64,000 nucleotides of DNA from Liolophura sinensis (taxonomy: Eukaryota > Mollusca > Polyplacophora > Chitonida > Chitonidae), in assembly GCF_032854445.1 (NCBI RefSeq), contig NC_088307.1, positions 19,482,017 to 19,546,016 on the forward strand, given 5' to 3'. The position numbers were made by a program, and so were the translations under genes. The notes under the pieces were generated by a model that made no database searches, was not told the DNA's origin, and saw nothing but the letters and a program-made list of their open reading frames with translations. Of this stretch, positions 57,683 to 64,000 are shown one piece after another. Every line of letters starts with the position of its first letter. Within the stretch, counting starts at the first letter, position 1.

Positions 57683-58005
57683 ATGGATGTATTAATCGGC
57701 AAAAAGTACACGTATGAAATAACGTATGAAATGAGCTTTTGTCTTCATAGCCCTTAACTGTAGTTTAGTCACAAATTCAACGTAACAATAAATATAATAT
57801 CACAAAGAATAATACAATTATATTCGTATCAAAATCTACAACTTCAAGATTAGACCAATAGGTTTCATATACCCTTGCAATAAGAACTGGCTTGCTAATT
57901 ATGTCCAGTGAAGAGTTTCAAGTCCTCAATACTGACTGTTAAATACGTCCAATTACAAGGTCAATGTAAGAATATATGTAATATTACGCAGAGTAATAAA
58001 AATAT
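57683..58005. other. Unannotated stretch before the satellite
   Basis: A/T-rich. Words like TATGTAATATTACGCAGAG and ATAATACAATTATATTCG hint at decayed satellite units, but I cannot align them with confidence. Confidence 0.4.
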
Positions 58006-58476
58006 ATTACATATGTCCTAACTTTAATAATCCCATTCCAGATCTATTTATAATATGATCTATCACGTCATGCAGGATAAAGATAATTATATTACATATA
58101 TCCTAGCTTTAATAATCCCATTCCAGATCTATGCGTAATATGAACTGTCACGTCATGCAGGATAAAGATAATTATATTACACATATCCTAGCTTTAATAA
58201 TCCCATTCCAGATCTATGCGTAATATGAACTGTCACGTCATGCAGGATAAAGATAATTATATTACACATATCCTAGCTTTAATAATCCCATTGCAGATCT
58301 ATGCGTAATATGAACTGTCACGTCATGCAGGATAAAGATAATTATATTACACATATCCTAGCTTTAATAATCCCATTGCAGATCTATGCGTAATATGATC
58401 TGTCACGTAATGCAGGATAAAGATTATTATGTTATATTCATTTTAGATCTTTAGGTACGAATGCTGTCACCTCATT
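58006..58476. repeat. 85-bp satellite array, five units plus a decayed sixth
   Basis: Units start at 58006, 58091, 58176, 58261 and 58346, exactly 85 bp apart. Each reads ATTACACATATCCTAGCTTT, AATAATCCCATTCCAGATCT, ATGCGTAATATGAACTGTCA, CGTCATGCAGGATAAAGATA, then ATTAT. Units 2-4 differ at one or two bases; the outer ones are more diverged. A degenerate part of a sixth unit extends to about 58476. No open frame. Confidence 0.95.
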
Positions 58477-59123
58477 TGGGAAACTAGGACTTAAACTGTT
58501 GACTGGTAAGACAGGGAGTCAGTGTAGGGGGATGTTGGTGGGTGGGTTTAAAAGAGCAAGAGAGAACTGAAGGCGGCGAAACGTTGAGTAATGAGTAGTT
58601 ATTGCTAACTTGAGCAGATGGGATCGTCCCCGGCATATCGCGGTATTTAGCGTTGTCCATTCATCATCTAATCCCGAGACGATATTGCAAAGGGCGAGGC
58701 AAGTGATATCATGCCGTCCCTTCCTTGCTCACTGTATTTTTCCTTCCTTATCAACAAGTAATGGTCAGATCGATATCATAGCGACAACGTGGTTCTCGAG
58801 GGAATGCCTCGTTCTATGACCGCTCACCTATAGAGCGCACCTGTTAGGGCGGTTCCTCAAAGGTACTAGGTAACACCGGTCGACTCTGCAGAAACAAGGG
58901 TAGATAGGAGAAGTTGTCACCAGGTTAGCGTTACTCACGCAGCCTTGCGTATTTAGACCGCTCCAATTGGTCGCCAAGGCGGAGAGGCTTCAACGATGTT
59001 GGAAGTTTTGATCCAATCGCTCTCCACGGTTGCTGACAATAGTGAACTGTACTGTACCCGAGCGCCCTGCCTTCGAAATCTATGAAATGGGGCTTGAGGG
59101 GAGAAGCACACCAAGTAACTACG
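58477..59123. other. G/C-richer stretch upstream of a possible first exon
   Basis: Composition rises toward 50% G+C. CCAATTGG (58954) and CCAATCGCT (59013) resemble CCAAT boxes. The small frame at 58610 is not recognised. Confidence 0.3.
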
Positions 59124-59129
59124 TATAAA
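59124..59129 (+). promoter_or_regulatory. TATA-like box
   Basis: TATAAA in ACGTATAAACACTC. Two CCAAT-like motifs lie 110-170 bp upstream and an exon-like block 290 bp downstream. A lone TATAAA is common by chance in A/T-rich DNA. Confidence 0.2.
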
Positions 59130-59420
59130 CACTCAACAGCGACTGTGGCACTATCGCTTGCCCGTTAGGATTTCCATAGATCGCCAATGCTACGGCATCG
59201 CAGTAAGTCGTTCTAGAGTCGCTGTGTGTGCGACTATAGTAAAGCTAGCACGCCAACATTGTCAGTGGTGTTACCATCGGTTTGGTCAGTATCCTATACA
59301 GAGGGAAGTTGGCGTGTGCCTTACTAGTGCCTTCTGGGTGTCGTTCACGCTTATGGTGGCCACATGTCGTGTGTCACCTTGTGTTGTGGTGTGGATTATT
59401 TACCTGTGCTTGTTTGACAG

Positions 59421-59556
59421 CAAAGTGAGGAAAAAGAATATATATTAATCAAAGAGGTTTACCAAAAAGAAAAGAAGATTTACGGCTACATGATGAAATA
59501 CCGTCAGGATGCTAACGAGATGCTTTTGGAATCGTTTTTGGAAACCAGGAATCGGA
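59421..59556 (+). CDS. Possible exon, product not recognised
   Basis: The left boundary is CTGTGCTTGTTTGACAG, a good acceptor; the right boundary is CGGA then GTAAGT, a consensus donor. The frame starting at 59421 is open through the block and encodes a charged, helix-prone peptide (EKEYILIKEVYQKEKKIYG, then MMKYRQDANEML and LESFLETRNR). Two adjacent ATGs at 59490 and 59493 could start translation if this is a first coding exon with 5' UTR from about 59150. I recognise no family. The next exon would lie beyond about 60 kb and none is visible. The open frame is short (about 52 codons with the intron read-through), so chance is a real alternative. Confidence 0.3.
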
Positions 59557-60782
59557 GTAAGTTTTGCTTTTCTTAACATTTGTGACTTAATGATTTGTTT
59601 ATTATTCTTTTTCTTTATTTGTTCTTACCGGGCAATCTAAATCTGAAGCTTAGTGCTCTCTTTGTTTTTCTATAAATAACAAATGCATGGATTTTGAAGC
59701 CAACAAATGCAACTTACAACAATAATATGAAGTGTACTAATGAAGGAACAAAATAACTTTTCGAATAGACCTAATATTGGGCACAGCGTGATAAGTTACA
59801 GTTAAAGCTTCAACTCGTTACAGAACTCTCAACTGCAACACCAAACTCCACCATGCTCAAACAAACTCTAATATTTTTTATATTCGATAGCAAACTGTTA
59901 AGCTTTTTCAGCGAACCGCTTGTTTACACATTAAACATGCGGCAATAACAGGATTTTAACGTTTCCACGTTGAATTCTGTAATAGATTTAAGCACTAGCC
60001 GTTAAACGTCCGCTCATCCAACAGTGCGCGGCGTTACATATTTATACAGAAACCTGCAGGTGTATTTTTTCGTTAACTTGCACCTGTCATTACTCAGTAG
60101 CTTACTTGTCGCTTTCGCAAATCAGTCGAAAATAGTCAATTGACACTTGTATAAGCCCACGGTGATGCGATGAGAACAGTTGCACAGAACCAAGGTTACC
60201 AAAGTGCTATGCAGGTCTATATAAGCTCAGGTGTAATACATTTACAGTTATTGTCAGATCGTCCGTTATGGCAATGATGCCAATAAACATGTACCAAGGA
60301 CGTTGTGTATATTTATAGAAGGATACCAGGTACTGGTGGAAACCCACAAGTAGTAGCCGAACACCTGTGACTTGATTAGAGGTAAATATGTATGACAAGC
60401 CCATTCGGTATTTATTCACATATTATGCATAGTGTACAAATGAATTGTACACATATGTGTAATTCTGTATACGTATATGAATTGTGTTTATGCATGTGCA
60501 GAATTCTTCTATACGCACGTGGACATCTTTTGTACAAATAAAAGAAAATATGTGAACCAATAAACAGAAACTTTTAAACATATGTGTATGTACACATATG
60601 TGTCCAAATGAGTGAACATCACATAAGAAAACACAGCAATGAGCCGACCTGAATAAAAATTTGATTTTGAAATTTTCTGTTTGTATTTTGCGTGGGATGC
60701 TATACCTGCAAAGGCCTTCGTTAAAAGAATTATAAAGCCTTTAATAAAATTTTAAAGGTTTTCGTCTCTTAAAAGGTTACAA
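59557..60782. other. Unannotated stretch
   Basis: If the exon at 59421 is real, this is intron. It has two perfect ACACATATGTGT palindromes (60451, 60591) and A/T-rich DNA. No further exon seen. Confidence 0.4.
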
Positions 60783-60853
60783 TGTTTGCCGCCGTCGTAT
60801 AAGTGAAATATTCTTGAGTATGGCGTAAAACACCAATCGAATAAATATATGAA
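60783..60853 (+). mobile_element. SINE tail fragment (~70 bp)
   Basis: TTTGCCGCCGTCGTATAAGT, GAAATATTCTTGAGTATGGC, GTAAAACACCAATCGAATAA. Flanks TTAAAAGGTTACAA (60769) and TTAAAAGGGTAAAG (60854) agree at 11 of 14 positions, a plausible eroded duplication. Confidence 0.85.
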
Positions 60854-61714
60854 TTAAAAGGGTAAAGCAATGGTGAACTCCTTCCCGCCTTTAATAAAAC
60901 GCTCCAGTGCTATGTACCCTTCGGTGTACGTGAGCTCATGAAAAGTGGGTAGTTACAGGAGTGTGTATGTGTACAGTGATTTGGGCCTTTAAGAGTTCGT
61001 CAGTATCTCCCAATAGTTCCTCAACCAACACTGGCATCATGCGTTTCAAGACCATACTGCATATGACACGTAATTGCGGATTTCCTTCCACACCATAATC
61101 TGGTTTTAATACTAGTATATACATTACATCTTGGTGCATCTAGAAGCGTCTTCTTGCTGTTTGCAAACATTGGTCTACGTTGTATTAGTGCCGGCTTTCG
61201 CCATGCAAGTACTTGTAAAGCCTCCTGACTGAACAAAACCGCACGCGATGCAGCGTGAGCTCGAATTCGAACACGCGTTCCTCATGGGTGAAAGGTCGCT
61301 CACAGCCGCAGCGAGCCATGCATCCCTCTGGTTTTAACATTTGAATTTTGACTTCACTCATTTATAGGTTACATATATATGTACATACATATAGGTTCAT
61401 CTGAACTGAAAATACAAGTGCTCTGTTAAGTTGACAAATGAGCGGTGTTTGATTATTGCGCCTCCCTGGAGGTCGCCACGTGTGAAGCGACATTTACTTA
61501 AGCTTTAAAGAGCTTCTTCCAGGACCTCTTGTTAAAGTCAGCTAATCTCCTTCATAATTTGTTATTGTCAGGGAGATAGAGACGAGAGCAGCCTCCGGAG
61601 AGTGGTTAGAATCTCTAAATGATGGACTAGGCCATTAGTAAGGGCAGAACAAAACGCCCGTTCTACTTAGGATCTTGCATAAAAGATGGACTTTTTTCAG
61701 CATATCACCACTTT
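60854..61714. other. Unannotated stretch
   Basis: 61480-61680 is repeat-free and balanced (AGCTTTAAAGAGCTTC, GTCAGCTAATCTCC), a weak regulatory candidate. Nothing else. Confidence 0.35.
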
Positions 61715-61825
61715 ATGTTTATGATGGTGATGATCTTTGTTTATGATGATTTTTGCTTATAATGGTGATGTTTTATTTTTATGATGGTGATGATAGTGAT
61801 GTTAAGTTATGTTTATGATGGGATG
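61715..61825. repeat. Degenerate tandem repeat (TTTATGATGGTGATG)
   Basis: About five imperfect units of 16-30 bp around TTTATGATGGTGATGAT. Confidence 0.8.
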
Positions 61826-61834
61826 TTTTCTTCC

Positions 61835-61993
61835 TATTCACAACGAGGTTTTCCAGCAACCTGCGGATGGTCGCGGGTTTCCCCCGGGCTGTGCCCTGTT
61901 TCCTCCTACCATAATGCTGGCCGTCGTCGTATTGGTGAAACATTCTTGAGTATGGCGTAAAACACCAATCAAATAAATAAATATTTACAACGA
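61835..61993 (+). mobile_element. 5'-truncated SINE with 12-bp target-site duplication
   Basis: TATTCACAACGA (61835-61846) and TATTTACAACGA (61982-61993) differ at one base and enclose a 135-bp element. It starts in the body (CCAGCAACCTGCGGATGGTC) and runs through CCCCGGGCTGTGCCCTG and the core to the AAATAA tail. Confidence 0.92.
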
Positions 61994-62811
61994 TCCCTTC
62001 AGTGTGATCAAGTGGAAGTGATGTGCTTTGTGTGCATTTTCTACGCTCGCCTGTCGAAAGTCACTCCTCAGTGCTCCGTGATGGTTACCGGATGTAGAAA
62101 GGCTACGTCGGTCAACAGACATAGAAGTGTTATTTATATAAAGTCTGTTGAAGATACAAACACGAGTAAATCTACGACAGTGTCCTGAGTCTGCAAAGCA
62201 CCGTCTAGGTAATCATTTCCCTGCCACTGTAGTGTAGATCACTTCGGAAAAGCCACATCAAATCTTCCCTTGCTAGGGTGCACGCCAAGGTACCATGTTT
62301 ACCTTTTATTTGAAGAGCTCAAGCAGAGGGAGGCTAACTTGATACCGGAGTCCTCTGACACCCGTAAAGTGCCCTCTAAGATGCCTAGACGCCTTCCAGT
62401 CGACCATCCCGTTGAAACTGAAAGCCTTTCGCTGTAGCCAATTAAGAGTCATGGCTTTCGATTGTAATTTAAGTCTGTTAGCGAGCTGGTTTACACCTTA
62501 CCAAATCAATGACATGCCTAGCCTTTTCTCGTCGCTTTCACCTGCCAGTCAACCCGCTGGGTGCCACCGGAAGTGCTGCGCAAGCCACGTGACTCCTACA
62601 CGCTACATACTTTACCGTTGATGGCATGCTTTGTTGCAGGCCTATATATTCTTTGAAATCGTTGTTATAGCCTGTGTTGGAAGTTTGCCTTAGGGCTATT
62701 GACGGGCGACGTTCTTGTCTCAAAAGTTGGTTTTGTGGTGTACGAATACTGTATATGAAGCCTACATTGTCAGTCGGCAGGGAACGCATTTGGTACAATT
62801 GACCCTAACAA
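61994..62811. other. Unannotated stretch
   Basis: 62200-62620 is repeat-free and balanced (GTAGCCAATTAAGAGTCATG, TTTCGATTGTAATTTAAG), a weak regulatory candidate. No gene seen. Confidence 0.35.
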
Positions 62812-62911
62812 TAAATTGCCATGCATTATGGTGGGAGGAAACCGGGCAGAGCCCGGGGGAAACCCACGGCCATCCGCAGGCTGCTGGCAAAACTTCCCAC
62901 TTACGGCCGGC
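62812..62911 (-). mobile_element. Internal SINE fragment
   Basis: GCATTATGGTGGGAGGAAAC, CGGGCAGAGCCCGGGGGAAA, CCACGGCCATCCGCAGGCTG, ACTTCCCACTTACGGCCGG. Neither the tail core nor the tRNA-like head is present. It is closely similar to the young copies. Confidence 0.9.
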
Positions 62912-62918
62912 GTTTTTT

Positions 62919-63202
62919 GTATCATTAGTCTTATATCAGAGATACATTTGTTTCGAATCACTAGCCTTATATCACCGATACTTTTGTTTCGTATCTTTAG
63001 TCATATCAGGCATACATTTGCTTTGTATCATTAGTCCTATATCAGGGATACATTTGTTTTGTATCATTAGTCTTATATCAGGTACACATTTGGTTTGTAT
63101 CATTAGTCTTATATCAGGTATACATTTGATGTGTATCATCAGTGTTTTTTCAGGGATACATTTTGTTTGTATTATTAGCCTTATATCAGGGATACATTTG
63201 TA
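62919..63202. repeat. 36-bp tandem repeat, eight units
   Basis: GTATCATTAGTCTTATATCA then GGGATACATTTGTTTT, eight times with mild divergence. The 36-bp period gives a 162-codon plus frame (repeating ISGIHLLCIISL) and an 84-codon minus frame, neither a gene. It starts 8 bp after the SINE fragment. Confidence 0.95.
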
Positions 63203-64000
63203 ACACAGAGACACGTTTTCAATCATTATTCACATACAACCAAAGTTTACGCTCTGGATAAAATAACCAGTAGTGATGGTCTCTCAAGCTCTTTGTGTGA
63301 AAAAAAATGAGTATTATATCTTTCAATCCATTATTTATTTCTGGTTGACCTTTTAAAGTGATGGCGTTTCATAATCTGTCCTTGACACATCATAACATTT
63401 GCAGCAGTTGCTAATAAAATTGATCGAAATCTTCACACAACACATATGTTACAGTCAGCCGAGATATACACACCTGCGGTATACGACTAGCCCAAATGAG
63501 GTCAATTACCAGTGGCAAAGCTGACACTGTCCCTCTTGTTGTAACGGTCGTGTTACATGATACATGTGTCTGTCTTCAATTTCAAACATTCTGACATATA
63601 CGTCATTTGCATACTCTTCAAGGAAATTAGCCATTGGATAATAGCAGGGCGTATTGCCAAAATGCTCCAGTCTAGACAATACCTCGTATTCCTCTGTACT
63701 AACGAGATCTCGACGCTTTGATTAGTCCTATACTCCTTATGGAGAATTCGTGGAGTAACTCAGAACGAAGAACATACATAGAACGCTAGGTATTCACAAT
63801 AAATTTGGGAACACCTGAAAAGTGGATTTCTTTTATACACATAAGAAATGGAAAAGAGAAAATTTGACAATTGTCAAAGGTATATACAAGAGAGCTTCAG
63901 CCCCCAAATTTGATTACATTGCCTACAATAACGTAATTGACACCAGTGGCTGAATTCTGGCAGATAGTTATTGGACTGCTCATCTGGGGAAATTTGTGCT
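63203..64000. other. Unannotated stretch
   Basis: No gene or repeat recognised. Confidence 0.5.

Noticed and set aside
58006-58476. 85-bp direct repeats considered as an array with spacers
   Set aside because: The whole unit is repeated; there are no variable spacers.
60440-60610. ACACATATGTGT palindromes as a regulatory pair
   Set aside because: Short A/T-rich palindromes are common; only noted in passing.
61250-61320. GAATTCGAACACGCG with nearby CGAGCC as a tRNA relic
   Set aside because: The flanks do not pair and no family member supports it.
62715-63226. 162-codon frame with a 12-residue repeat that looks like a membrane repeat protein
   Set aside because: It is the translation of a 36-bp tandem array plus a SINE fragment; no start context, splice signal or domain.
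1-64000. Bacterial operons, phage, plasmid origins, rRNA genes, long transposase or reverse-transcriptase frames, or viral genes
   Set aside because: None seen; there is no frame longer than 179 codons, and the repeats are eukaryotic in type.

Overview
The window looks like a piece of a eukaryotic nuclear genome, most likely from a marine lophotrochozoan such as a mollusc. The main reason is a tRNA-headed SINE family with a (AAAT)n tail and a conserved 3' core (around GTATAAGTGAAATATTCTTG). From memory this resembles the V-SINE/RUDI-type elements described in molluscs; I could not run a search, so the family name and the host are inferences. There are no bacterial operons, ribosome-binding sites, CRISPR arrays, phage genes, rRNA genes or convincing stand-alone tRNA genes.

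I recognise no protein-coding gene. Most open frames are under 110 codons. Several of the longest lie in tandem arrays with periods divisible by three, or in SINEs, and are by-products of the repeats. Two places have exon-like signals. One is 59124-59556 (+): a TATA-like box, a good acceptor, a short helical open frame and a consensus GTAAGT donor. The other is 30934-31248 (-): a strong pyrimidine tract plus AG, followed by about 104 open codons. Both are weak.

The window is best read as an intergenic desert or a very long intron with three layers. (1) Retroposons: about 22 copies of one SINE family (full length about 270 bp, most 5'-truncated), plus two copies with diverged heads or tails. 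Several keep target-site duplications, notably at 29223-29513, 45543-45625 and 61835-61993. (2) Non-autonomous DNA elements: a TA-inserting, Tc1/mariner-like MITE family in four copies (1268, 3201, 33111, 55924), a 188-bp MITE at 20123, a 570-bp inverted-repeat element at 27798, and a dispersed repeat of about 240 bp, here called family B, in seven or eight copies. (3) Tandem arrays, over a dozen, with units from 18 to about 100 bp. The cleanest is an 85-bp satellite of five units at 58006. The MITE at 1268 sits inside a 48-bp minisatellite, and removing it with one TA restores the array.

Between the repeats lie repeat-poor blocks of balanced composition rich in homeodomain-like words (TAATTAAT, TGATTGATTGAT, TTTATTGC): 26890-27450, 35140-35560, 37040-37620, 39590-40110, 44400-44790, 46780-47480, 50510-50910 and 54810-55130. 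They are candidate conserved non-coding (regulatory) elements. That reading rests on composition only and needs a cross-species alignment.
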